From: CALBPI01 sp038531945
GTDB lineage: Bacteria > Pseudomonadota > Gammaproteobacteria > Steroidobacterales > Woeseiaceae
Reading direction: 5' to 3'
Assembly: GCA_038531945.1 (NCBI GenBank)
Contig: JBCBBH010000001.1
Coordinates: 620,001-684,000 of the forward strand
DNA: 64,000 nt
Both the position numbers and the translations under genes were made by a program. This document shows, in pieces, positions 43,501-52,564 of this stretch; the stretch's first letter is position 1; every line of letters begins with the position of its first letter. The notes under the pieces were generated by a model that saw only the letters and a program-made list of their open reading frames with translations, was not told the DNA's origin and did no database searches.

Positions 43501-45698
43501 GCTTCGACTTCACCGGTGATACTGCAGGACCGCTGAGTTCTGCCATTTCCTTCTTCTTTGACAACGGCGTTGTCGGCGATGCGGGCAACGATCCGGATAA
43601 CTGGACGTTCTACTTCGACGACATCACCCAAGTGGAAACCTGCCCCACCGGTGGTGGCGGAGGTGGCGGTGGTTCGTCCTCCGATTTGCCGACGCTCGAT
43701 TTCGAGGGCGGCGCTGGCGGCGCGGACTTTACCTGGAACGTATTTGAGAATGGCGACAACCCAGGCGTGGCGTTCATTGCCAATCCGGATGCGTCCGGCA
43801 TCAACACCTCCGCGACCGTAGCCCAATTTACGGTGCGCGACGCGGGTCAGGACTTTGCGGGTGCGATCACTAACGATCTGCCGACCTTTACGCTCGATGC
43901 GTCGAACGCCGTGGTCAAAGTCATGGTTTGGAAGTCGGTCATCAGTGACGTCGGCATCAAGTTCGAAGATGCGAGTCAAGGATCAACCGGCGAAATCAAG
44001 GTCGCGAATACGGTCACTAATCAGTGGGAGGAGTTGACGTTCGACTTCACGGCCGTGATCGGTAATCCCGTGAACACCGATATCACCGGATTCGTTGTAT
44101 TCCCGGACTTCGCGCCACGTGATCAAGACAACATCGTTTACATCGACAACATCACGTTTGGTGATGACGCTGGCTCTGGCGGAGGAGGCTCCGGCGGCGG
44201 TGGTGGCGGCATGTCCGCTCCGGTGACGACTGACTTCGAGTCAGGTGACTTCACCTTTACCGACTTTGGCGGTGGCGCTGGCACGATTGAAGCGAATCCG
44301 GATACGTCGGGCATCAACCCAAGTGCGCAAGCGGCGCGGATCCAAAAGTTTGCCGATCAACCTTTCGGTGGAACGACGCTGGCGTTGCCAGCAGCCGTAG
44401 ATTTCGCGAACGGTGAGGCATACAACATCAAGGTCTACGCGACGCGAGCCGTACCGGTCCTGTTCAAGCTCGAGGGGCTGAACCAGGAACGCACCGTCAC
44501 GCACGGTGGTAGCGGATGGGAGAATCTCTGCTTCGACTTCACCGGCACGACTTCGGGTGATCCTGCCACGGACTTCACATTCATCTTCGAAAATGGAGTG
44601 GTCGGTGATGCCGCGGGCGACCCGAGTAACTGGACCTTTTTTGTCGACGATATCGAGCAGGTTAGCGCGTGCCCGGCAGCGTCGACCAACTTGCTCCCCG
44701 TCGACTTCGAGGCCGACCCGATGACCTACGTCTTCCGTGACGGCGGTGGATTCGGCGGTGGCTTAGCGGATGTTATCGCCAACCCACAATCCGGTGGTAT
44801 TAACACCAGCGCGCAAGTCGGTCGGATGCAGAAATTTGCCGGCGAGGTGTTCGGTGGAACCACGTTCGATCTGGGTGGGGATTTCGGCTTCCCGGCTGGC
44901 ACGGCATTCACGATGAACGTCTATGCATCGAGAGCGGTGCCGGTACTCTTCAAGCTCGAAGGCGGTCCTGTCGGCGAAGTGTCAGTTGATCATGGTGGTA
45001 CCGGGTGGGAGACGCTGTGCTTCGACTTCGGTCAGCTCGCGGGCAACGGAACCGATGGCATTACGTTGATCTTTGATCTGGGCATCAACGGTGCTGCCGC
45101 GACCGACCCGGACAACTGGACGTTCCTCTTCGATGACATTGCATTGGCGACTGATTGCTCGTCTGGCGGCGGGGGCGGTGGGGGAGGTACTCCACCATCG
45201 CCGAGTGGACTACCGACGCTGGACTTTGAAAACAGTGCGGGTGGCGCGGACTTCACCTGGACCGTTTTCGAGAACGATGACAATCCGGGCGTCGCGTTTA
45301 TTCCGAACCCCGATGCCTCTGGCATCAACACTTCGGCAACGGTTGCCGAGTTCACGGCACGCGCCGATGGACAGGACTTCGCCGGAGCAATTACCAACGA
45401 TCTGCCGACATTCACGTTGGATGGATCAAACGCCATCGTCAAGGTCATGGTCTGGAAATCCGTCATCAGCGATGTTGGCATCAAGTTCGAGAATGCCACG
45501 CAGGGTTCGACCGGTGAAATCAAGGTCGCGAACACTGTGACCAACCAGTGGGAAGAGCTGACGTTCGACTTCACCGGAGTAATCGGCGACGTAAATAACA
45601 CCGACATCACGGGTTTCGTGGTCTTTCCGGACTTCGCGCCGCGAACAGGGCAAAACGTGATCTTTATCGACAACATCACATTCGGCGACGGCACCTAA
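40551..45698 (+). CDS. Giant lipoprotein of ten carbohydrate-binding-like modules
   Basis: A 1715-residue lipoprotein (lipobox LAGC, Cys25) with a Pro-rich spacer and ten tandem modules of about 150-165 residues joined by poly-Gly linkers. Two kinds alternate in the order A-A-B-A-A-A-B-A-A-B. Type A starts near (V/I)DFE and carries GGASSVIANPQ, AQMQKF, FGG(S/T)TL, VPVLFK(F/L)EGL, CFDF and PDNWTF..DDI. Type B starts LPTLDFE and carries NPDASGINTSATVA, AVVKVMVWKSVIS, GIKFEDASQGSTG and NIVYIDNITFGD. These look like jelly-roll CBM-like modules that trail GH16 enzymes in marine bacteria. There is no catalytic domain. It probably captures glucan at the cell surface beside GH16. I start at 40551 because it puts a basic n-region directly before the lipoprotein signal. 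Confidence 0.88.
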   Translation: MFVSRSQRAVRALTAVLTTLALAGCFGTGDGPEQIAGTPAPPPPPLPPGFCDAINFEDACDPVGIANFAGGATTLVQNPNASGINTSEQVAQMQKFTDQPFGGTTLATPSGIDFSAGEAFTMKVLSPRQVPVLFKFEGLDRERSLDHSGSNTWEQLCFDFSNDTAGNPVTGITVIFDLGVQGDAENDPNNWTFFYDDIEQVESCAGVPQGTTLPVDFEDDAATYNFGADAGFGGGASSVIANPQSNTINTSAQVAQMQKFMGEVFGGSTLSLAENVDFSNGESVRVKVWSQREVPVLFKFEGLDQERSVTHTGGSEWQDLCFDFTGSTSGPASNALTFIFDLGVAGDAMNDPDNWTFLYDDIRQVADCSTGGGGGGSSALPTLDFEGGAGGADFTWNVFENGDNPGLAFIANPDASGINTSATVAEFTARDAGQDFAGTITNDLPTFTLDASNAVVKVMVWKSVISPVGIKFEDASQGSTGDIQVSNTVTNQWEELTFDFTDVIGNPVNTDITGFVVFPDFAPRDQDNIVYIDNITFGDGSGSGGGGGGGGGMSAPVTTDFESGDFTFSDFGGGVGSIQANPDTSGINPSANAARVQKFAGEVFGGTTLALPGDVDFTNGEAYNIKVYATRMVDVLFKLEGLNQERTVTHGGSGWETLCFDFTGATSGNPATDFTFIFDNGTAGDAAGDPDSWTFFVDDIEQTASCGGGGGGAAGVSIDFEADPMTYDFGPDGGFGGGASSVIANPQTTGNDSAQVARMQKFAAEPFGGSTLALDAAIDFAEGTAFTMNVWSTREVPVLFKLEGLDRERTVNHTGGSEWQTLCFDFTGDTTGDPSSAITFIFENGVNGDATNDPDNWTFYFDDITQVSDCGVPAASFPIDFEADPASYDFGPDAGFGGGASTVIANPQTTGNDSAQVARMQKFMAETFGGSTLVLDGNVDFSSGEAFTMNVWSTRSVPVLFKFEGLDRERMLTHTGGSEWQQLCFDFTGDTAGPLSSAISFFFDNGVVGDAGNDPDNWTFYFDDITQVETCPTGGGGGGGGSSSDLPTLDFEGGAGGADFTWNVFENGDNPGVAFIANPDASGINTSATVAQFTVRDAGQDFAGAITNDLPTFTLDASNAVVKVMVWKSVISDVGIKFEDASQGSTGEIKVANTVTNQWEELTFDFTAVIGNPVNTDITGFVVFPDFAPRDQDNIVYIDNITFGDDAGSGGGGSGGGGGGMSAPVTTDFESGDFTFTDFGGGAGTIEANPDTSGINPSAQAARIQKFADQPFGGTTLALPAAVDFANGEAYNIKVYATRAVPVLFKLEGLNQERTVTHGGSGWENLCFDFTGTTSGDPATDFTFIFENGVVGDAAGDPSNWTFFVDDIEQVSACPAASTNLLPVDFEADPMTYVFRDGGGFGGGLADVIANPQSGGINTSAQVGRMQKFAGEVFGGTTFDLGGDFGFPAGTAFTMNVYASRAVPVLFKLEGGPVGEVSVDHGGTGWETLCFDFGQLAGNGTDGITLIFDLGINGAAATDPDNWTFLFDDIALATDCSSGGGGGGGGTPPSPSGLPTLDFENSAGGADFTWTVFENDDNPGVAFIPNPDASGINTSATVAEFTARADGQDFAGAITNDLPTFTLDGSNAIVKVMVWKSVISDVGIKFENATQGSTGEIKVANTVTNQWEELTFDFTGVIGDVNNTDITGFVVFPDFAPRTGQNVIFIDNITFGDGT
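40720..45690. repeat. Ten-module protein repeat (A and B types)
   Basis: Approximate module starts: A 40720, A 41180, B 41686, A 42213, A 42696, A 43182, B 43686, A 44218, A 44692, B 45210. Modules 3-4 and 7-8 are a duplicated B-A pair with nearly identical protein sequence but many synonymous DNA differences, so the duplication is old and the protein conserved. Confidence 0.85.
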
Positions 45699-45765
45699 GG
45701 TCATGCTTGGGCGTTGGGGGAAAGCGCGACACACAAACGCGCAAATACAAATAAGAGAAAACACT

Positions 45766-48700
45766 ATGGCGGATTCGAACCCAGCTCACTATCGCGCTGC
45801 GATATCAGTGTGGGCAGCGCTAGGCGTCACGATGTTGCTTTCGCTGTTTGCAACAGCGCAGGCGGCGGACGTAGTGACGACGGTCAAGGACGACGATGGT
45901 TGGAGACTGTTGGTCAACGGCGAGGACTACTACGTCAAGGGTGTCGTCTGGGGCTACACACCGCGCGGGGAGAACTACACCTACAACCTCTGGGGTAAGG
46001 GTGATGACCACATTCGCAAAGTCCTCGATTACGACTTTGGCCTGATGAAAGAGGCCGGAGTCAACACGATCCGGAGCTTCGCGATGATCCCGCCCAAGTG
46101 GGTGACTTACATCTATCGGGAGCATGGCATTCGCACAGTCATCAACCCGCTGATGGGACGCTACGGCTACTCGATCGGGGGTCGCTGGGTACCGTTTACG
46201 GATTACTCCGACCCGCTGACTCGAGCAACCCTGCTGGCGGATACGGTCGAGTTGGTCGCACAATATAAGGACGTGCCCGGCGTTCTGATGTTCGCGTTCG
46301 GCAATGAAAGTAACTACGGCCTGTCCTGGTCGAGCTTCGAGATCGAGAACCTACCGGAAGGCGAGCAGAACACTGCCAAGGCACGCTACCTGTACAGCTT
46401 GTTCAACGAAGTGATTCGAGAAAGCAAAAAGGTTGCACCGAACTATCCGTTTAGCATCGTCAATGGTGATGTCCAATACATCGATCTTATTGCCGAGCTG
46501 GTACCCGAACTCGATGTCCTGGGCAGCAATGTCTATCGCGGACCGAGCTTCACGTCATTGTGGGCGGATGTCGATAAGAAGTTGGATTTACCGGTCGTAT
46601 TCTTCGAATTCGGGAGTGACGCTTTCAACGCTCGCTCAGGCGCAGAGGATCAAATCGCCCAGGCCGAAATTCTTAAAGACCAATGGCTCGAGATGTACAA
46701 CAAGTCATGGGGTAACGCTGAAGAAGGCAACGCCATTGGTGGCTTTGTTTTTGAGTGGCGCGATGAATGGTGGAAGTACCTGCAGGAAGAGAACCTCGAT
46801 ACACAGGATGACAACGCTTCATGGTCCAACCAGGCATACCTGTTTGATTGGGCGCCCGGTGAAAACAATATGAACGAGGAGTGGTTCGGGATCACCGCGC
46901 TCGGGCCGGCAAACTCCGAAGGCGTTTACACCGCACGTCCACGTGCGGCCTACGACGTATTGGCCGAAGTGTTCTCGATGGACCCCTACGCATTGAAGAA
47001 GTCCGCGATGAACCAGGCGGTTGCCGATATCGACATGGGCTACATCAATCTCAAGGGTGAGGTCCGTCAGCTTAAGAGCGAACAGCAAGAGCGCGATCGC
47101 ATTCTGAGCTTCGAGGGCGGACAGCTGCTTGGGCAGTTCGTGCTGAAAGGCACCGAGCAGGATGTCACCCGCGATGGTGAGAACGGCGTCGAGTTTCAGA
47201 GTGGCCAGTTCCTTTGGCTAGACTTCGGCTTCAAGCCGATGGAGAACCTCGAAGGCCAGTTCTCTATCAACGTGCTCGGCGACGTCGCCGATGTGGAACC
47301 CCTGGAGATTCAATATGGTCGTCGTGGTTTACCGACCATCGTGTTCACCGAGGGTAATGAAGTCGATCCGGACGTGGTCGGGACCACAGTTCTGAACGAC
47401 CGCGAACGCGTCGAGATTTATGATTTTGAGGCGACGTACCGTGGCGAGAACTTTGATGCGACCGCGTTCTACCATACGCCTCGTTTTCACTATAAGTACG
47501 AAGGAGACTTTTACGGTCTAATCGCGGAGGCGACCGATATTCGGGGTATCGATATCTGGAACGGCAAGGCGCCGGAAGGTGTCGAGTTCGTCGGCAAGGG
47601 CGCGCTCGATGGTTTGACGGTAATTGCGGGGCCGGAAATCTACTGGGGAGCGAACCCGAAAGCCGTCGTGAAGTATGACTTCAAGACCGGTCGCACCAAC
47701 TGGACGTTCATGCACTCTGAAGATCTCGCTCGGTTGGGTCAGGCGACCGGTGCGGCCGGCGCGACTGTGCGTCAATCCCGGCAATCGACCTTGTACTCCG
47801 AGACGAACTTCGGTGCGATCAAGCTCGAGCTGGGCGGCATCATCTCGGCGCCTGAACGGATCGACGAGGTTTTCGATCGCTTTGACGATGGCAACATCTT
47901 CGTCGACGAGATTGAGTTCGAAGACACCTTGGGTATCAAGGGCAAATTAACGTTCCCGCTGTTCGGCACCTTGTCCTACATCGCTGGTGAGTATGCGGGC
48001 CTGGTTGCGGAGTCGCCAGGCGACGGCCCGCTGCGTGAATTCGGCACGCGCATGCCGTATTCCGGGCTCGGCAACAAGCAAGTGTTCGAGGCCGGCTCGA
48101 TGATTAACTTCGGCAACCTGATGCTGTTCCCCCGCGTATTCTATCGAGACAATCTGGTGCATGCGAACCCGTTTGTTGAGCCGAATATCCTGCCGGGTGG
48201 CGTGTTGACACCGGGCATTGCGCCACGCGATCGCGACTCGGATCCGTTCGCTGTGCTGAACAATCGTGAGGCGCGAGCGGCCGAGTTGTTCATGACCTGG
48301 GATCCGACAGGCGCAACACCGTTCTATCAGTGGGACAACGACTACCGGGAGGACGCCGGTTTCGCGTTCAACATTGGAGCGAACTACACCGAGTACCCGA
48401 CACCAACCGACGCCAACCTGTTCTTCCTGGTTGAGGCAGATACCAACGCATCGTTCGGTCGCGGTTTGCCAGCGGAAGACGTGTGGTCCGTGACGAGTCG
48501 AATGGTATTCAACGTGTCACCGAACGCGCGATTCATAACACGATTAGTTCGAGGCTTCGATCAATCGACGGGTGACCCCGAAGGTGGTACCCGTGACTTC
48601 TTCGAGATTCACGGAAAAGCGGTCATCAACCAACGGCACATCATTTCTGGGTACTTCAAGAAGGACGCGTGGGGTCCTTACGACTTCCAGCGCCAGTTCA

Positions 48701-48897
48701 ACCTGACGTTCCCTGAGCAGTACCGAATTGACTACGCTTACTTGATGGATCAACGTCTTGATGACCGATTCTCGACCCAAATGGGCTTCAGGATCCTGGC
48801 GCGAACCAATGACGAAAACTCTCCCGATGATGAGTTCCTGGATGGCACCAACGATTACATCTTCCAGGGTATTGCTTACTTCCAGATCAACTTCTGA
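45766..48897 (+). CDS. TIM-barrel glycosidase fused to a probable outer-membrane beta-barrel
   Basis: A 1043-residue exported protein with a signal peptide (1-34, ending AQAA). Residues about 35-425 form a GH2-C-like clan A TIM barrel: WRLLVNGEDYYVKGVVWGY at the start, acid/base Glu181 in FAFGNESN and nucleophile Glu281 in VVFFEFGSD. It lacks the jelly-roll domains of classical GH2. Residues about 480-1043 have no enzyme motif but show repeated alternating, aromatic-rich strands and end YFQINF, with the terminal Phe expected of outer-membrane barrels. I infer a glycosidase anchored by its own barrel. It is in the operon after the binding lipoprotein (67-bp gap). The substrate is probably laminarin oligosaccharides. 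The ATG at 45766 gives the signal peptide. Confidence 0.85.
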   Translation: MADSNPAHYRAAISVWAALGVTMLLSLFATAQAADVVTTVKDDDGWRLLVNGEDYYVKGVVWGYTPRGENYTYNLWGKGDDHIRKVLDYDFGLMKEAGVNTIRSFAMIPPKWVTYIYREHGIRTVINPLMGRYGYSIGGRWVPFTDYSDPLTRATLLADTVELVAQYKDVPGVLMFAFGNESNYGLSWSSFEIENLPEGEQNTAKARYLYSLFNEVIRESKKVAPNYPFSIVNGDVQYIDLIAELVPELDVLGSNVYRGPSFTSLWADVDKKLDLPVVFFEFGSDAFNARSGAEDQIAQAEILKDQWLEMYNKSWGNAEEGNAIGGFVFEWRDEWWKYLQEENLDTQDDNASWSNQAYLFDWAPGENNMNEEWFGITALGPANSEGVYTARPRAAYDVLAEVFSMDPYALKKSAMNQAVADIDMGYINLKGEVRQLKSEQQERDRILSFEGGQLLGQFVLKGTEQDVTRDGENGVEFQSGQFLWLDFGFKPMENLEGQFSINVLGDVADVEPLEIQYGRRGLPTIVFTEGNEVDPDVVGTTVLNDRERVEIYDFEATYRGENFDATAFYHTPRFHYKYEGDFYGLIAEATDIRGIDIWNGKAPEGVEFVGKGALDGLTVIAGPEIYWGANPKAVVKYDFKTGRTNWTFMHSEDLARLGQATGAAGATVRQSRQSTLYSETNFGAIKLELGGIISAPERIDEVFDRFDDGNIFVDEIEFEDTLGIKGKLTFPLFGTLSYIAGEYAGLVAESPGDGPLREFGTRMPYSGLGNKQVFEAGSMINFGNLMLFPRVFYRDNLVHANPFVEPNILPGGVLTPGIAPRDRDSDPFAVLNNREARAAELFMTWDPTGATPFYQWDNDYREDAGFAFNIGANYTEYPTPTDANLFFLVEADTNASFGRGLPAEDVWSVTSRMVFNVSPNARFITRLVRGFDQSTGDPEGGTRDFFEIHGKAVINQRHIISGYFKKDAWGPYDFQRQFNLTFPEQYRIDYAYLMDQRLDDRFSTQMGFRILARTNDENSPDDEFLDGTNDYIFQGIAYFQINF

Positions 48898-48928
48898 TCT
48901 ACCACCGATCAGAAATGAGGACATGAAC

Positions 48929-49669
48929 ATGCGAACTACACAACGCAATCAGTTGACTCAAATAGCGCGTCGGTGGCGAACACTGGCAGGCGCTTTGGTC
49001 ATGGCACTGTTCGTTTCTGCCTGTGACGGGGAACGAACAGACGACGACGGCACAGTCTTTAATACTGTGCTGCTGCCGACAGATACGCTTCTGAATCTGG
49101 CCTGCGCGGATGCGGGCATTTTCCTTGAAACCTGTGTTTTGGAAGATCCAGAAAATCCGTTTGTGACAGTGCCGATTCCAGAGTTTGACCCCAACAATCC
49201 GGACGCGATTTCAAAATTCGAATTGATCGACAACATTCCGTTCGGACCAGAAGGTGCCAAGGCGCGATTCTACTTCTGGGCGACGGCGTTGGCGAGGCGG
49301 TCCTCAGGCGAGAATCAGTACTTCACCGCTTTGGCCTTGCACGAGCTGTTCGACGCGAACAGCGATCCGCTAATTCAGGAGCAGGCACTGAAGGCCTATC
49401 GCTCAGTGCTCGAAAACTACTTCGGATCCGTGGTGTTCTTTACGTGCTGTACCGCTTCCAGTCCCGACGGCACGCCAGTGCCGTTCCCAGTGACGCTCAA
49501 TGAGCTGGTGGCAGACAACCTGTTCCGCACCGATGCCACAGGGTTTGTCCGACTGATTCCAGGCGATCCGATCCTTGCGTTGTCGCTAATCGGAGAGTGG
49601 GGGTTCACCTATCGACCGGCAACACCGCCGTTGTTCAACGACGGTCTCGTGTTCGTCAACGGCGGCTAA
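48929..49669 (+). CDS. Unknown lipoprotein of the glucan operon
   Basis: A 246-residue predicted lipoprotein (lipobox VSAC, Cys32). After an acidic stretch it contains an alpha-helical region (about 105-160, ATALARRSSGENQYFTALAL then HELF) and two cysteine-rich points (CADAG...CVLED and FFTCCTAS). I recognise no family. It sits between two glycosidases in one operon (31 bp after the first and 3 bp before the second), so it likely works with them at the outer membrane. The ATG at 48929 has GAGG 8 bp upstream; the ATG two codons earlier is too near. Confidence 0.8.
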   Translation: MRTTQRNQLTQIARRWRTLAGALVMALFVSACDGERTDDDGTVFNTVLLPTDTLLNLACADAGIFLETCVLEDPENPFVTVPIPEFDPNNPDAISKFELIDNIPFGPEGAKARFYFWATALARRSSGENQYFTALALHELFDANSDPLIQEQALKAYRSVLENYFGSVVFFTCCTASSPDGTPVPFPVTLNELVADNLFRTDATGFVRLIPGDPILALSLIGEWGFTYRPATPPLFNDGLVFVNGG

Positions 49670-49672
49670 CCG

Positions 49673-51481
49673 ATGCCGCTTGAGCGGTTAGCACGCCTGG
49701 GCCATCGCACCTTGCTGGGTGCGATGGCTTTTGCGATTTTGGCGCAAGGCGTGTCCGCGACCGAATCTGCGGCATCGACCGCGATCCCCGTTGTGCTGAC
49801 CGAGACGGACTCGGGATGGCAGCTGCTCCGGGGTGGTGAGAACTACTTCATCAAGGGTGCGGGCGGCGATGCCGATATTGAAGCGCTTGCCGCACTCGGG
49901 GCTAACTCACTTCGGTTGTGGGGCGCTGATGATATTGGCGACACTTTGGACGCCGCGCACGCGGCCGGATTGTCGGTAACGGTCGGGATTTGGCTTGGTC
50001 ACGAGCGCCATGGATTCGACTACTCTGATGAGCAGATGGTTGCCGATCAGCTTGCGCGAGTTCGTGAGACGGTTATTGAATATCGCGACCATCCCGCGCT
50101 GTTGATTTGGTCGTTGGGCAACGAGATGGAAGGGTTCGAGGCGGGCGATAATCCAAAGATATGGAACGCCGTCAACGAAGCCGCGGCCCTCGTTAAACAA
50201 CTGGATCCGCACCATCCCACCATGACTGTGACGGCAGAAATTGGTGGTGAACGTGTCCGTTATGTCCACGAAGTATGCGATGCCATCGATATTCACGGGA
50301 TCAACAGCTACGGCGGTGCGCCTTCATTGGCTGAACGGCTAGACGCCGCTGGCGCGACCAAGCCGTACATCCTGACCGAGTTCGGCCCTCGCGGTGCTTG
50401 GGAGGCGCCGCAAACGTCCTGGGGGGCGGCACTCGAACCAACGAGTTCGGAGAAAGCGGATCATTATGCGATCGCGTATCAGCGTGCGATCGCCTCGCAA
50501 CCTGGCCGCGCCTTGGGTGGCTATGCGTTCACGTGGGGCCACAAAGTAGAGGCAACCGATACATGGTTTGGCATGCTGTTGCGCGATGATGCCTTGCTCG
50601 CGTCGTCGGATCGAATGCAGGAGATCTGGAGCGGTAAACCCGCAGCTTATCCGGCACCCTCCATTTCGCCCATCGAACTCTCGACGTCATCTGAGCTTAA
50701 GCCTGGTTCTACGCTGACCGCGACGGTCGATATTGATGCTGCGGTTGAACTGGAGTGGGTGTTGTACCCGGAAACGGCTGACTATCTGACGGGCGGTGAC
50801 TATCGACCGGCCTTGATTGCCGTCGACGATGCAATTGTGGACGCGCAGGAGAACCGCGCACGAGTTCGTGTTCCGGATGAACCCGGCTTCTACCGACTGG
50901 CGGTCTACGCACGGGACGGCAACGGCAAGGCTGCGACGGCGAACGTACCCATTCGCGTGCTTGGCGAACACGCTGCAGTCCAGTTCCCCGTCTATGTATT
51001 CGAAGATGAGTTTGCCGGTATGCCATGGGCGCCATCCGGCTGGATGGGCGACACCGAATCATTGGAACTCAGTGTCACTAACGATGGCGGTGCTCATTCG
51101 GGGGCCCGTGCGTTGAAGGTACGCTACGAGGGACTGTTTGGATGGGCAGCGGTCGCATGGCAACATCCCGCCAACGACTGGGGTGAATTGCCCGGCGGGT
51201 TCGATCTCACCGGTGCGGGCAAACTGGAGCTGTGGGCTCGCGGTGAGTACGGCGGCGAACGCGTTAAGTTTGGTGTTGGCTTGCTTGAGGCCGACAGGCC
51301 GTATCCAGATTCGACGATCCGCGAAATCACGGACATTGTGTTGACCGATCAGTGGACTCGGTACGAGATTCCGCTGAACAAGCAGGACCTTTCGCAAATC
51401 AAGACCGGTTTTGTTTTTGCGCTTGAGGGCCGCCGAACCCCGGTGACGTTTTACCTGGATCGAATTCGCTACGTTCGTTAG
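49673..51481 (+). CDS. Secreted GH2-like TIM-barrel glycosidase with C-terminal beta-sandwich
   Basis: A 602-residue exported enzyme with a signal peptide (about 1-29). The TIM barrel (about 40-310) starts WQLLRGGENYFIKGAGG and is paralogous to that of the 45766 product. The acid/base is Glu151 in WSLGNEMEG and the nucleophile Glu236 in YILTEFGPRG. An Ig-like domain (about 330-430) follows, then a jelly-roll domain (about 440-602) that may bind carbohydrate. It is the last gene of the operator-led operon, 3 bp after the lipoprotein. It overlaps the convergent lacI gene by 4 bp. The activity, exo- or endo-, is unknown. Confidence 0.88.
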   Translation: MPLERLARLGHRTLLGAMAFAILAQGVSATESAASTAIPVVLTETDSGWQLLRGGENYFIKGAGGDADIEALAALGANSLRLWGADDIGDTLDAAHAAGLSVTVGIWLGHERHGFDYSDEQMVADQLARVRETVIEYRDHPALLIWSLGNEMEGFEAGDNPKIWNAVNEAAALVKQLDPHHPTMTVTAEIGGERVRYVHEVCDAIDIHGINSYGGAPSLAERLDAAGATKPYILTEFGPRGAWEAPQTSWGAALEPTSSEKADHYAIAYQRAIASQPGRALGGYAFTWGHKVEATDTWFGMLLRDDALLASSDRMQEIWSGKPAAYPAPSISPIELSTSSELKPGSTLTATVDIDAAVELEWVLYPETADYLTGGDYRPALIAVDDAIVDAQENRARVRVPDEPGFYRLAVYARDGNGKAATANVPIRVLGEHAAVQFPVYVFEDEFAGMPWAPSGWMGDTESLELSVTNDGGAHSGARALKVRYEGLFGWAAVAWQHPANDWGELPGGFDLTGAGKLELWARGEYGGERVKFGVGLLEADRPYPDSTIREITDIVLTDQWTRYEIPLNKQDLSQIKTGFVFALEGRRTPVTFYLDRIRYVR

Positions 51482-52515
51482 TTCGGCGCTGGACCGGTTG
51501 AGTCGCGAAGCTGCATCTCCGCGGGCACAACTTCATGCTGCGAGCCCGTTTTGCCTTTCAATAGCATCTCGACCGCTCGCTCGGCCATTCTCGATAGCGG
51601 CTGACGGACAGTAGTGAGCGTCGGCAAGATTTGTCGAGCCAACACAACATCATCAAAGCCTGTCACCGAAAGGTCGTCGGGCAGATTGAATCCGAGTTTC
51701 TTTGCTTGCCTGACGACGCCAGCGGCCATATCGTCATTCGCGCACACCACGGCAGTTGGTCGATCCGCCAGTGTAAGCAACTTCGCAGCCGCTCGTTCGC
51801 CGGATTCAAAAGAGTTGTTGCCGCTGACGACGCGTTTGGCACTTAGTCGGAGACCGTTCCGGACGAGCCCTTTTTGAAACCCCTCGTATCGATTACTGAC
51901 GGCGGCATGGGTTTCATCCCCGGTTACAAAACCAATTTTTCGGTGCCCCAGCTGCGCGAGATGATCCACGATCTCGGCAGTCGCTTCAGCGTCGTTCGTG
52001 GCGATGCACATATGATTGCGGATTTTCTGGCCCGGCGAGATTCGTACAAAGGGTGTGCCTGTTTCCTGAACCGCGCGAACCAGACGCATCATATTCGACA
52101 ACGGTGGCGCGAGTACGATACCGGCGAGGCGTGCATCTTCGATCACGCTTTTCAATGCGGAACCAACGCCACGCTCACGAAAATTACACGGATGGATCAG
52201 CAACTCGTGCATCGACGCGCGACAGGCCCGCAACGCACCCTGCTGCAATCGAATGATATAGCCCGAGCTTGGCAGCTCGTAGGCAGCCGGGTCATCGTAG
52301 ACCAGTCCGATCAGGTGCGATTTCTGGCGTGCCAGATTTCTCGCCGAACTGTCAGGTCGGTACTGCAGTTCCGCAATCGCCTGTTCGACTTTGGCGCGCG
52401 TTCTTTCGCGTACATTCGGCTCTCGATTGACGACTCTGGATACCGTCTTTATCGAGACACTTGCGCGCTGTGCAACGTCAAAAATTGTTGCACGAGTTAT
52501 CGTCTGCTGCCCCAT
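51478..52515 (-). CDS. LacI-family repressor of the glucan locus
   Basis: A 345-residue regulator. The N-terminal HTH (about 8-30; ATIFDVAQRASVSIKTVSRV) and hinge (about 48-60) precede a type I periplasmic-binding-like domain (about 62-335). It is the third gene of the minus-strand GH149-GH17-lacI operon, 49 bp after GH17. Three operator copies in this region have the CG-centred palindrome expected of a LacI family site, and one is in front of its own operon, so it is most likely autoregulated and controls all three units. The inducer is presumably a beta-1,3-glucan breakdown product. Confidence 0.92.
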   Translation of the reverse strand: MGQQTITRATIFDVAQRASVSIKTVSRVVNREPNVRERTRAKVEQAIAELQYRPDSSARNLARQKSHLIGLVYDDPAAYELPSSGYIIRLQQGALRACRASMHELLIHPCNFRERGVGSALKSVIEDARLAGIVLAPPLSNMMRLVRAVQETGTPFVRISPGQKIRNHMCIATNDAEATAEIVDHLAQLGHRKIGFVTGDETHAAVSNRYEGFQKGLVRNGLRLSAKRVVSGNNSFESGERAAAKLLTLADRPTAVVCANDDMAAGVVRQAKKLGFNLPDDLSVTGFDDVVLARQILPTLTTVRQPLSRMAERAVEMLLKGKTGSQHEVVPAEMQLRDSTGPAPN

Positions 52516-52564
52516 AGTGACGTCGTAAGTTTCGCTCTCCCCGTCACTCAGTATAGATCATTCT

